The position numbers and the translations under genes are program-made. A stretch of DNA of 11,229 bases from Pelobacter sp. UBA5610 (GTDB taxonomy: Bacteria > Desulfobacterota > Desulfuromonadia > Desulfuromonadales > Syntrophotaleaceae). The stretch lies in NCBI GenBank assembly GCA_002424645.1, contig DIKU01000067.1:756-11984 (forward strand). The letters are read 5' to 3'. How positions within the stretch are numbered: position 1 is the stretch's first letter; the number at the start of each line of letters is the position of its first letter. Below the pieces are notes generated by a model, which saw only the letters and a list, made by a program, of their open reading frames with translations, had not been told where the DNA came from and ran no database searches. Positions 1 through 6,456 of this stretch are shown here, in pieces.

Positions 1-16
1 TAGAGAGTGTTGCATT

Positions 17-478
17 ATGATAAATAACGATATTTTGCGCCGTGTCCGTTATCTTTTTGATTTTAGCGATTTGAAAATGATAGAGATATACGGCTTGGCT
101 GATTATGCTGTAACACGCGAGCAGATCAGCGAATGGCTGAAAAAAGAAGAAGATCCTGCGTATAAAAAATGCACCGATACGCAATTGGCCCTTTTTCTTA
201 ATGGCTTGATTATTGATAAGCGGGGCAAAAAAGAAGGGGCGAAGACCGAACCGGAGAGACGGTTGACCAACAATATGATTTTCACGAAATTGAAAATTGC
301 TTTAAATCTCAAGGCGGAAGACATCATTGAGATTATGGCCCTGGCTAATTTCCGGATAAGTAAAAGTGAATTGAGCGCCTTTTTCCGCAAGCCTGATCAC
401 AAACATTATCGCGACTGCCAGGATCAAATTTTACGGAATTTTCTTCAAGGGTTACAGCTTAAATATCGTCCGGAGTAA
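17..478 (+). CDS. DUF1456 family protein (YehS-like)
   Basis: A 153-residue protein built from two tandem copies of one roughly 65-residue module, at about residues 3-68 and 84-150. Each copy opens with an NN-(D/M)-I-(L/F) motif, continues with a leucine-rich helix, an I-E-I-x-x-L-A segment, a (V/I)-(T/S)-(R/K)-x-(E/Q)-(I/L)-S stretch and ends in an L-x-x-F-L-x-G-L motif. This duplicated architecture and length are those of DUF1456, the family of E. coli YehS. The charged linker (residues 68-83) separates the halves. The biochemical function of the family is not established; no catalytic residues, signal peptide or membrane segment are visible. The ATG is preceded by a GAGAG purine stretch 8-9 bases upstream. 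It converges on lpxA, with a shared terminator between them; its promoter lies outside the window. Family assignment is confident, function unknown. Confidence 0.88.
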   Translation: MINNDILRRVRYLFDFSDLKMIEIYGLADYAVTREQISEWLKKEEDPAYKKCTDTQLALFLNGLIIDKRGKKEGAKTEPERRLTNNMIFTKLKIALNLKAEDIIEIMALANFRISKSELSAFFRKPDHKHYRDCQDQILRNFLQGLQLKYRPE

Positions 479-539
479 ATTGGCGGGTTTTTGCGGTATT
501 CGGTAGCCAGTGACAACGTCGTCTGGTGAAGGTATGAAT

Positions 540-583
540 AAAAGGGATAGTAAAGCGGTGCGCTTTGCTATCCCTTTTTTTTT
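540..583 (+). terminator. Rho-independent terminator after the DUF1456 gene, possibly bidirectional
   Basis: AAGGGATAGTAAAGC pairs with GCTTTGCTATCCCTT (15 bp with one G-T wobble) around a short GGTGC loop, followed by a run of nine T. On the - strand the stem is followed by TTTTATT, so it may also serve the convergent lpxA, which ends about 90 bases away. Confidence 0.88.
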
Positions 584-674
584 GCCAAGGCAAGCTATCC
601 GGTTGTGTGTCTTAGTGAGCTAAACCTGTCCGCGGCTTATCCCGGTGATGGTCGTTCATGCTCCCGGTAAGGTG

Positions 675-1466
675 TCAATCCATGGATTTGTTGCGTCCAT
701 AGCCGATACCTCGTTTGGAGGCGCGGATAAAGTCGATAATCAAGCGTACTTCAGGTGTTGTGTCCGGGGATGTCTCGAGTTCGTTGAGTACGTCTTCGAG
801 GCGTTTGCCTGAGCGGAAAATCGCTTTGAAAGCTCTCTTGACAGCGAGAATCCGCTTGGATTCAAGACCGCTACGGCGCATGCCAACAAGGTTAACAGCG
901 CGAATCCAGCTCATTTCGTCATTGATGCAGAAAGGTGGAACGTCTTTTGTGGCACCGGAACCGCCACGCATCATTGCCAGTTCGCCAATGCGTACAAACT
1001 GGTGTACCTGGCAGTTTCCGGAGATGATGGCACGATTGCCAACTTCGACATGGCCGGCCAGCAAGGCGCCGTTGACCAGAATAACGTGATCTCCAATCCG
1101 GCAATTATGGGCGATATGGCTGTTTACCATGAAAAAATTATTGTGGCCGATGATGGTGGAGGTGTTCTGACGATTACCCCGATGAACAGTCACGCCTTCG
1201 CGGAATATATTGTTGTCGCCAATCACTGTATGCGCTTCTTCCCCATGGTATCCGATATCCTGCGGGGCCTGTCCGATGACTGCGTGGGGGAAAATCTGAT
1301 TGCCTTTGCCCAGTGTGGTCCAACGCGCGATATGGGCTCCATGCATGAGGCGGGTGCCGGCTCCGATGGAAACGTCGGCGTCAATAAAGACGTTGGGGCC
1401 TATCTCGACATCGTCAGCCAGATTTACGGATGAATCGACGATTGCGGTTGGATGGATTATGGCCAT
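675..1466 (-). CDS. lpxA: Acyl-ACP--UDP-N-acetylglucosamine O-acyltransferase (LpxA), orphan copy
   Basis: LpxA catalyses the first step of lipid A synthesis in the cytoplasm, moving a 3-hydroxyacyl chain from acyl carrier protein to the 3-OH of UDP-GlcNAc. The 263-residue length fits the family (E. coli 262). Residues 1-180 are hexapeptide repeats of a left-handed beta helix. The active-site block is intact: H117, H120 (equivalent to catalytic His125 of E. coli), H139 and H155, plus the GQAPQD loop near residue 70 and the HQF motif. By alignment in my head, the acyl-chain ruler position (E. coli Gly173) is Gly168, which would favour a long chain of about C14; that is inference. The C-terminal helical domain (KAIFRSGK and after) is present. 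The start is supported by GAGGAG five bases upstream of the ATG. It stands alone, without lpxD, fabZ or lpxB, so it may be a second copy in the genome. Confidence 0.93.
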   Translation of the reverse strand: MAIIHPTAIVDSSVNLADDVEIGPNVFIDADVSIGAGTRLMHGAHIARWTTLGKGNQIFPHAVIGQAPQDIGYHGEEAHTVIGDNNIFREGVTVHRGNRQNTSTIIGHNNFFMVNSHIAHNCRIGDHVILVNGALLAGHVEVGNRAIISGNCQVHQFVRIGELAMMRGGSGATKDVPPFCINDEMSWIRAVNLVGMRRSGLESKRILAVKRAFKAIFRSGKRLEDVLNELETSPDTTPEVRLIIDFIRASKRGIGYGRNKSMD

Positions 1467-1902
1467 AGAGGCTCCTCAAAACAAAGGGCGCAGGCGGCGC
1501 AAGAAATTGATAGGGGGCTATGTAGTTTTCCTATACTGCCCTAAATAACTGCGGTGTTCAAGGTGTTTTGGTCTTCCTGGATGGGATGGCCCTGTCTTGA
1601 AAGGGGTGGGGCATCTGCTAAGCTGAAGGTAACGGTATATTCCGATCCTGGCAGGGTAAGCTTAGGGTGCATACCCCATGCGACTAAAATGAATGTTTCA
1701 AGCTTTGTTTGACCAGCAGGTCGCGATGGCCAGGTATTCGCGGCTGTGAAAATGCCTTTTATGGGGCAGAAGCCATGCGATTGAAGGTGCACATCGCGTC
1801 AGGATCCCGGGATTATCGGTTTTTACGCAATTGGATATGGCCATAGGACAGTTTTTAAAGAGTGGATTATTGCAACGACATCACCAAGCAGGAGTTTTTA
1901 TT
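1467..1902. other. Gene-free divergent region between lpxA and the aldehyde dehydrogenase gene
   Basis: No convincing gene is seen in these 436 bases. It must contain promoters for both neighbours, but I find no strong -35/-10 pair; TTGGAT (1832-1837) with TTTAAA 17 bases on is only a weak candidate. A 7-base inverted repeat, CTAAGCT (1618-1624) and AGCTTAG (1659-1665), could form a hairpin. The palindrome TATGGCCATA occurs at 1836-1845 and again at 1458-1467, over the lpxA start. An open - strand frame at 1541-1792 has a GTG start, no ribosome binding site and no recognisable family. Confidence 0.5.
1890..1894 (+). promoter_or_regulatory. Ribosome binding site that fixes the aldehyde dehydrogenase start
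   Basis: AGGAG lies eight bases before the ATG at 1903. The reading frame stays open back to a TTG at 1831, but those 24 codons have no ribosome binding site and do not resemble the start of an aldehyde dehydrogenase, so 1903 is preferred. Confidence 0.85.
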
Positions 1903-3393
1903 ATGACCACAATTCAAAATTTGATTGGTGGCCAATGGGTTCCCCCATCGACTGGCGATTATGGACAAAGTGTCAATCCGGCTCATGACATCGAGATTGT
2001 CGCTCGTTATCCATTAAGCGGTAAAGTCGATGTTGATCTTGCGGTGGCGGCAGCAAAGAAAGCCTTTCCCGGTTGGCGAGACATGCCGGCACCCAAGCGG
2101 GGCGAGATATTGTTTCGTGCTGCGGAAATTCTCTCCCGCCGCAAAGATGAACTCGGAAGGTTGGTGACCCTTGAGATGGGCAAGGTGCTCGCTGAAGGTT
2201 TGGGAGATGTGCAAGAAGCTATAGACATGGGATACTTTATGGCGGGCGAGGGGCGTCGGTTTCAGGGGGAGACAGTCCCCAGCGAGCTGCCCGACAAGGA
2301 TGCAAAATCGATACGTGTCCCATGGGGTGTGTTCGCCCTTATCACGCCCTGGAATTTTCCCATAGCCATCCCTTCGTGGAAGGTTTTTGCCTCGCTCATA
2401 TGCGGCAATACGGTGGTTCTCAAACCTTCTTCCGACGCACCCTTATGTGCTGTGCGTTTCGCAGAGGTCTTGCAGGAGGCCGGTTTGCCCGCCGGTGTGT
2501 TAAATGTCATTACGGGTTCGGGTGAAGCAGTCGGGAGTGAACTCGTTAAGCATCCGGATGTTCAGGGCGTGTCCTTTACAGGGTCCTGCTCGGTCGGTGA
2601 AGCACTGGCTTGCAGCGTTGCTGAATTGCACCGTCCGATTGCCATGGAAATGGGGGGTAAAAATGCCATCCTTATCATGAACGATGCCGATCTCGATTTG
2701 GCTCTTGAGGGGGTTGTGTGGGGCGCTTTTGGTACCACCGGACAGCGATGCACGGCCTCCAGCCGTATCATCGTGCATGAACTGATTTACGATGCTTTTC
2801 TTGAACGCCTGGTAAAGGCTGCTACGGCATTGCGTCTCGGAAATGGTCTTGAAAAAGACACGGATGTCGGTCCACTGATCAACCGCAGGGCGGTAAGCAA
2901 GGTTTTGAACTACATACGCATCGGGCAGGACGAGGGGGCGTATTTACACTGTGGCGGCAAGCAGGCGCAGAAGGGCTCTCTGGGAGAAGGTTTTTTTGTT
3001 GAGCCTACGGTTTTTTCGGGTGTTACTCCGACCATGCGCATCGCCCGGGAGGAAATTTTTGGACCCGTGGTGGCCGTTATGAAGTGCTCTTCGTATGAGC
3101 AGGGCGTGGAGATGATTAACCAGAGCCGATTCGGGCTTTCCGCTGCCATTTACACGCGTGATGTAAATCTCGCTGCGCGCGCTGAAAGAGATATTGAGAC
3201 GGGGTTGGTCTATATCAATGCCAGCACCATCGGTGCCGAGATTCAGCTGCCTTTCGGTGGCTTCAAACATTCGGGATCCGGACATCCGGAGGCCGGTGGG
3301 CGGATGGGCGCCATCGATTTCTTTTCACGGATCAAGGTGGTATACCGCGATTACAGCGGCAAGTTGCAGAAGGCTCAGATAGATATGTCCTGA
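1903..3393 (+). CDS. NAD(P)-dependent aldehyde dehydrogenase (ALDH superfamily)
   Basis: A 496-residue soluble cytoplasmic enzyme of normal ALDH length that should oxidise an aldehyde to its acid. Visible motifs: the oxyanion/cofactor segment TPWNFP, cofactor-binding VLKPSS, FTGS of the Rossmann fold, the general base Glu249 in EMGGKN, and the catalytic Cys283 in TTGQRCTAS, 34 residues later as in characterised ALDHs. EEIFGPV and the C-terminal LPFGGFKHSG motifs are also intact. Serine rather than glutamate three residues after the KPSS lysine hints that NADP can be accepted; this is weak inference. The TTGQRCTAS and GAEIQLPFGGFKHSGSGHPEAG signatures place it near uncharacterised ALDHs and the semialdehyde-oxidising group, not acylating enzymes. 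The substrate cannot be named. It is 18 bases upstream of the COG2403 gene and probably cotranscribed with it. The start rests on AGGAG at 1890-1894. Confidence 0.92.
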   Translation: MTTIQNLIGGQWVPPSTGDYGQSVNPAHDIEIVARYPLSGKVDVDLAVAAAKKAFPGWRDMPAPKRGEILFRAAEILSRRKDELGRLVTLEMGKVLAEGLGDVQEAIDMGYFMAGEGRRFQGETVPSELPDKDAKSIRVPWGVFALITPWNFPIAIPSWKVFASLICGNTVVLKPSSDAPLCAVRFAEVLQEAGLPAGVLNVITGSGEAVGSELVKHPDVQGVSFTGSCSVGEALACSVAELHRPIAMEMGGKNAILIMNDADLDLALEGVVWGAFGTTGQRCTASSRIIVHELIYDAFLERLVKAATALRLGNGLEKDTDVGPLINRRAVSKVLNYIRIGQDEGAYLHCGGKQAQKGSLGEGFFVEPTVFSGVTPTMRIAREEIFGPVVAVMKCSSYEQGVEMINQSRFGLSAAIYTRDVNLAARAERDIETGLVYINASTIGAEIQLPFGGFKHSGSGHPEAGGRMGAIDFFSRIKVVYRDYSGKLQKAQIDMS

Positions 3394-3411
3394 ACGGTTT
3401 GAAGGGGGCTT

Positions 3412-4743
3412 ATGCGAATACTGATCCTGGGTGCGGGAGGTCGCGATTTTCATAACTTCAATCTTTTGTATCGCCACCGCCGGGATGTGGAGGTGGTCGC
3501 CTTTACCGCCTCGCAGATCCCCTTTCAGGTAGGACGCAGATATCCGCCTTGCCTGGCAGGGCCATTGTATCCCGAGGGCATACCGATTATTGAAGATGAT
3601 GGCCTGGGTGAGATGGTGAGGCGATTTGAAATCGACGCGGCCGTTTTTTCCTATAGTGACATATCCCATAGCAGGATTATGGACCTGGCATCGCAGGTTT
3701 TGACTACAGGGTGTGATTTTTACCTTGTCGGTTCGGAACGAACGATGCTCAAGGCTGCATTGCCCGTGGTTTCGGTATGCGCGGTGCGCACCGGTTGCGG
3801 TAAAAGCGCGGTAACCCGGTATGTTTGCCAGGCATTGCTCAGAGAAGGCCGCAAGCCGGTGGTCGTGCGACATCCTATGGCATATGGTTCGCTTGAGGAA
3901 CGCGCGGTGCAGTGTTTTTTGAGTATGGAGGATCTTGACCGCTACGGGTCAACCCTGGAAGAACGTGAAGAGTATGAACCGCTGCTGCGTCTTGGCGTTC
4001 CTTTGTTCGCAGGGGTGGATTATGAAGCGGTTTTGGCTATGGCTGAAAAATCAGGGGATTTGCTGATCTGGGATGGTGGAAACAACGATACGCCCTTTTT
4101 CAGGCCGGATCTGGAAATCGTGCTGGTTGACCCGCTGCGTGCCGGCGATGAGCTGTCGTATTATCCTGGCTATGTCAACTTGCTGCGGTCTGATGTGGTT
4201 ATTATCAGCAAGTTATCCGGAGTGCCCGAGGAAAACCTCCGGCTTGTCCATGAAAATCTTAACCATGCGGTTCCGGGAAAGCCGATTATTCAGGGCGATC
4301 TGGATGTAATGGTTGAAAACCCCCATGCGGTCGCCGGCCTGCGTGTGTTGGTCGTCGAGGATGGGCCTACCGTGACGCATGGCGATATGGCCTTTGGGGC
4401 GGGAGTTGTTGCCGCCCGGCGTTTTGGGGCCCGGGAGATTGTTGATCCCCGGCCCTATGCGGCAGGAAGTCTTGAACAGGTTTATGCCGATTATCCGCAT
4501 ATCGATTGTATCGTGCCGGCCATGGGTTATTCCAAATCCCAGTTGAATGATCTCAAACGTACCCTGGATGCTGTACCCTGCGACCTCATCTTGTCGGCTA
4601 CCCCGGTGGATTTGGGGCGATTGCTGCATATCGATAAGCCAATCATGCCGGTATCGTATGATTTTATTGAGAATGTTCCGGGTTTGCTTATGGCGAAGAT
4701 GCACCACTTGATATCACAGCGTGAAGACAGTCCGAACACCTGA
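3412..4743 (+). CDS. COG2403 protein, cyclic 2,3-diphosphoglycerate synthetase-like NTPase
   Basis: A 443-residue soluble protein. An N-terminal Rossmann-like domain starts with ILGAGGRDFHNFN (residues 5-17). A nucleotide-binding domain follows with a P-loop-like VRTGCGKS ending at Ser132; the first glycine of the classical Walker A is a valine here. Further on come WDGGNND near residue 222, a VDPLR segment and a C-terminal domain with THGDMAFGAG. This arrangement is that of COG2403, which includes the ATP-dependent cyclic 2,3-diphosphoglycerate synthetase of methanogens and many bacterial proteins often annotated as predicted GTPases. Whether bacterial members make cyclic diphosphoglycerate is not known to me, so the family and not the reaction should be recorded. 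The ATG follows GAAGGGGGC and is 18 bases after the aldehyde dehydrogenase stop, indicating one operon. A weak terminator-like element (AAAGG at 4743-4747, CCTTT at 4765-4769, then T-rich) lies just downstream. Confidence 0.8.
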   Translation: MRILILGAGGRDFHNFNLLYRHRRDVEVVAFTASQIPFQVGRRYPPCLAGPLYPEGIPIIEDDGLGEMVRRFEIDAAVFSYSDISHSRIMDLASQVLTTGCDFYLVGSERTMLKAALPVVSVCAVRTGCGKSAVTRYVCQALLREGRKPVVVRHPMAYGSLEERAVQCFLSMEDLDRYGSTLEEREEYEPLLRLGVPLFAGVDYEAVLAMAEKSGDLLIWDGGNNDTPFFRPDLEIVLVDPLRAGDELSYYPGYVNLLRSDVVIISKLSGVPEENLRLVHENLNHAVPGKPIIQGDLDVMVENPHAVAGLRVLVVEDGPTVTHGDMAFGAGVVAARRFGAREIVDPRPYAAGSLEQVYADYPHIDCIVPAMGYSKSQLNDLKRTLDAVPCDLILSATPVDLGRLLHIDKPIMPVSYDFIENVPGLLMAKMHHLISQREDSPNT

Positions 4744-4791
4744 AAGGGAGCAGGGCGATTGTGTCCTTTTTTACCGAGGACCAAGAATCTC

Positions 4792-4819
4792 TTGACAGCA
4801 GAAAAACTCCGTGTAGGAT
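4792..4819 (+). promoter_or_regulatory. Sigma-70-type promoter upstream of the DUF2148-Nudix genes
   Basis: A perfect -35 TTGACA (4792-4797) is separated by 16 bases from TAGGAT (4814-4819), a good -10. Transcription would start near 4826, giving a leader of about 230 bases before the DUF2148 gene, or a separate small RNA. Confidence 0.6.
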
Positions 4820-4825
4820 GTCGGT

Positions 4826-5057
4826 GATTTTTTACCCTGTGTGGGAAAACCTCTCATAACGCATGGTCTGCATATCGGATAGCGGAGGCGTTATGTGCGG
4901 GACGCTCAGGCGTCGCATCTAACAAAAAAATATTAGCACTCTCAGTGATCGTGTATTTTTGTTCTTTCATTCACAATCTCCGGGGTGTATTTTAACAACC
5001 TGCGAAGACTGTTTTTAAAAATTTTTATATAAACAAAAGCTGGTTTAAGGATAGCGG
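4826..5057 (+). other. Long structured leader or small RNA before the DUF2148 gene
   Basis: No gene is seen between 4744 and 5057. Downstream of the promoter, CATAACGC (4855-4862) pairs perfectly with GCGTTATG (4888-4895). A second hairpin follows directly, TGCG-gg-ACGC (4896-4905), loop TCAG, then GCGTCGCA (4910-4917). The next bases are A-rich, not a T-run, so it is not a terminator on this strand. The remainder to 5057 is AT-rich. I do not recognise a known riboswitch class or the 6S or SRP RNA. A cis-regulatory leader or an independent small RNA are both possible. Confidence 0.4.
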
Positions 5058-5582
5058 ATGCTGCTTTTAAATGATGAGAAAAACGGGTTGCTTGATTGTG
5101 CCCGTATGATCTGTGCAGCGGCGCGTACGGCACCTAAGGGCCGTGGCCTTGATTTGATGACCACCGCCATCGTTAGTGGTGATGAAAAGGACCGTCTCGT
5201 CGAACGCATGCATCTTATTGCGGAGCGTGATGGTGTTGCCTTTTTTGCCCGTGATGCTGAAAACGTTCGCCAGGCGCAACTTATTATCCTTTTTGCGACC
5301 AGCAAGAAGCCCCTCGGTTTGCCTAACTGCGGTTTTTGTGGCTTCGACAACTGTGCGGAACTTCAACGGGTTGGCGGTGTGTGCGCTTTCAATAGCGGCG
5401 ATCTCGGCATTGCCATCGGTTCCGCTGTGAGCCGCGCCGCCGATCTGCGCATCGATAATCGTATCCTTTATTCAGCGGGTAAAGCCGCACTGGAACTGGG
5501 ACTTTTGGGAGAGGATGCCGCTCTGGCCTTTGGGCTGCCTCTTTCGGTAACGGGTAAAAGTCCCTTTTTCGACAGAAAATAA
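5058..5582 (+). CDS. DUF2148 family iron-sulfur (ferredoxin-domain) protein
   Basis: A 174-residue protein of COG4739/DUF2148. Its signature is a four-cysteine cluster, C91-x2-C94-x4-C99-x9-C109, within NCGFCGFDNC and the following GGVCAFNSGDLGIAIGS. This is a likely [4Fe-4S] ligand set related to the cluster motif of anaerobic redox proteins. A further C14-x4-C19 pair sits in the N-terminal helix and may also bind metal. No transmembrane segment or signal peptide is evident, so it should be cytoplasmic. Proteins of this family occur mostly in strict anaerobes and have no assigned reaction. The ATG follows TTTAAGG at a spacing of seven. The Nudix gene starts 11 bases after its stop, which suggests cotranscription from the promoter at 4792. 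Family is clear; function is unknown. Confidence 0.85.
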   Translation: MLLLNDEKNGLLDCARMICAAARTAPKGRGLDLMTTAIVSGDEKDRLVERMHLIAERDGVAFFARDAENVRQAQLIILFATSKKPLGLPNCGFCGFDNCAELQRVGGVCAFNSGDLGIAIGSAVSRAADLRIDNRILYSAGKAALELGLLGEDAALAFGLPLSVTGKSPFFDRK

Positions 5583-5593
5583 AGGCAAGTTGG

Positions 5594-6118
5594 ATGATTG
5601 GCGAGGAGTGGTTTGAAATAGTTGATGATGAAGACCGGGTTATAGGCAGGGCGCCGCGCAGCGCATGCCATGGGAATCCCGATCTGATTCATCGTGTTGC
5701 TCACGTTCTCGTTGTCAATCGGGACGGCCACATTCTGCTTCAAAAGCGTTCCATGACCAAGGATGTACAACCCGGGCGTTGGGATACAAGTGTCGGTGGT
5801 CACCTTGATCCGGGTGAGGGGTATCGCGTCGCCGCTTTGAGGGAGATGCGCGAAGAGTTGGGAATTTGTGATGTTCCCATTGAATTTCTGTATCGCTCAC
5901 GTATCCGCAACGACTTCGAATCCGAGAACATCGCTACCTTTTTTACGCGTTACGATGGCGAAATTTGTTTTGATCCTGTTGAAATTGACGCGGTACGGTT
6001 TTTTTCTGCAGAAGAAATTGACGGGCGCCTTGGACAAGGTTTTTTTACCCCCAATTTTGAGGAAGAATGGGCGCTTTACAGTCGCTGGTGTCAAACCCAA
6101 GCATGTGAGGTGTTATGA
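5594..6118 (+). CDS. Nudix hydrolase, YfcD / IPP-isomerase-like type
   Basis: A 174-residue protein with a perfect Nudix box at residues 69-91 (G-x5-E-x7-R-E-M-x-E-E-L-G-I), whose glutamates coordinate the Mg or Mn needed to cleave a nucleoside diphosphate-linked substrate. The N-terminal EEWFEIVDDEDRVIG and the RVAHVLVVN and LLQKRS...PGRWDTSVGGH segments match the YfcD-like branch, which shares its fold with type I isopentenyl diphosphate isomerase. The characteristic cysteine-containing isomerase motifs are not evident, so a hydrolase is more likely. The substrate is not predictable. The start ATG follows the preceding stop by 11 bases with a weak AAAGG site, so translation may depend partly on coupling to the DUF2148 gene. 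Confidence 0.85.
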   Translation: MIGEEWFEIVDDEDRVIGRAPRSACHGNPDLIHRVAHVLVVNRDGHILLQKRSMTKDVQPGRWDTSVGGHLDPGEGYRVAALREMREELGICDVPIEFLYRSRIRNDFESENIATFFTRYDGEICFDPVEIDAVRFFSAEEIDGRLGQGFFTPNFEEEWALYSRWCQTQACEVL

Positions 6119-6306
6119 ATGGCACGCTATGGTATTGATCTCCAGTCGTGCCTAAAATATGAACATTCTTGCCTTCATTGTGTTTAAAAAATAAGCTATT
6201 GAAGGAGAGGCAGCCAAGGTTAGACAGGTGGTCTCTTTTGGTGTATTGTAAAACAATGCCATTTAAAACAGATAGTTATGTAAATATTTTGTTGTTTTTG
6301 TGGTGT
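6119..6306. other. Upstream part of the glnBA control region with two small dyads
   Basis: No gene is seen between 6119 and 6456. GGCACG (6121-6126) and CGTGCC (6147-6152) form an inverted repeat 20 bases apart, with a possible inner TGG/CCA; no T-run follows. ATTGT-aaa-ACAAT at 6245-6257 is a short palindrome in AT-rich DNA about 50 bases before the -24 element, where an activator or IHF could bind. Neither matches a binding consensus I can name with confidence. The interval 6260-6300 is AT-rich. Confidence 0.35.
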
Positions 6307-6322
6307 TGGCAGTTAATTTGCT
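6307..6322 (+). promoter_or_regulatory. Sigma-54 (-24/-12) promoter of glnBA
   Basis: TGGCAG-TTAAT-TTGCT matches the sigma-54 consensus TGGCAC-N5-TTGCW at all but one base. The invariant GG (6308-6309) and GC (6320-6321) are exactly ten bases apart. Transcription would begin near 6333, giving a leader of about 124 bases before glnB. Sigma-54 control by an NtrC-type activator is the usual regulation of nitrogen-assimilation genes, so position and context agree. Activator sites were not firmly identified. Confidence 0.8.
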
Positions 6323-6376
6323 TGTTAATGCGGCCGAAGGAAGTAGAAAACCGCTACACGTTATCTATTTTGGAGA

Positions 6377-6404
6377 CCGGCGTTTTTTAGGTGCCGGCTT
6401 CGGC
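6377..6404 (+). other. Hairpin in the glnB leader
   Basis: CCGGC (6377-6381) pairs with GCCGG (6393-6397), extended by two G-T wobbles around a T-rich loop. GCCG at 6393-6396 can instead pair with CGGC at 6401-6404. These two alternatives compete, but the stems are short and any role is uncertain. Confidence 0.3.
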
Positions 6405-6443
6405 GAAAATGGGCGGCGTACGCTGTCGGGGAACATCGTCTGT

Positions 6444-6449
6444 AGGAGG
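6444..6449 (+). promoter_or_regulatory. Ribosome binding site that fixes the glnB start
   Basis: A perfect AGGAGG lies seven bases before the ATG at 6457. The frame is open back to a GTG at 6391, but the 22 extra codons have no homology to PII proteins, which begin with MRKIEAIIKP-like sequence. Confidence 0.9.
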
Positions 6450-6456
6450 CCGATTG

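Noticed and set aside
1541..1792. An 83-codon - strand frame in the lpxA/ALDH divergent region
   Set aside because: It starts with GTG, lacks a ribosome binding site and matches no family I know. It is too short to accept on length alone.
1831..1902. A TTG start 24 codons upstream for the aldehyde dehydrogenase
   Set aside because: AGGAG is correctly spaced only for the ATG at 1903, and the family N-terminus begins there.
5843..5941. The possibility that the Nudix protein is a true type I isopentenyl diphosphate isomerase
   Set aside because: The perfect hydrolase-type Nudix box and the absence of evident isomerase cysteine/glutamate motifs favour the YfcD-like group.
6120..6140. TGGCACG at 6120-6126 as a second sigma-54 -24 element
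   Set aside because: No TTGC follows at the required distance.
6169..6390. A 73-codon + strand frame upstream of glnB
   Set aside because: It overlaps the sigma-54 promoter, lacks a ribosome binding site and its composition is not protein-like.
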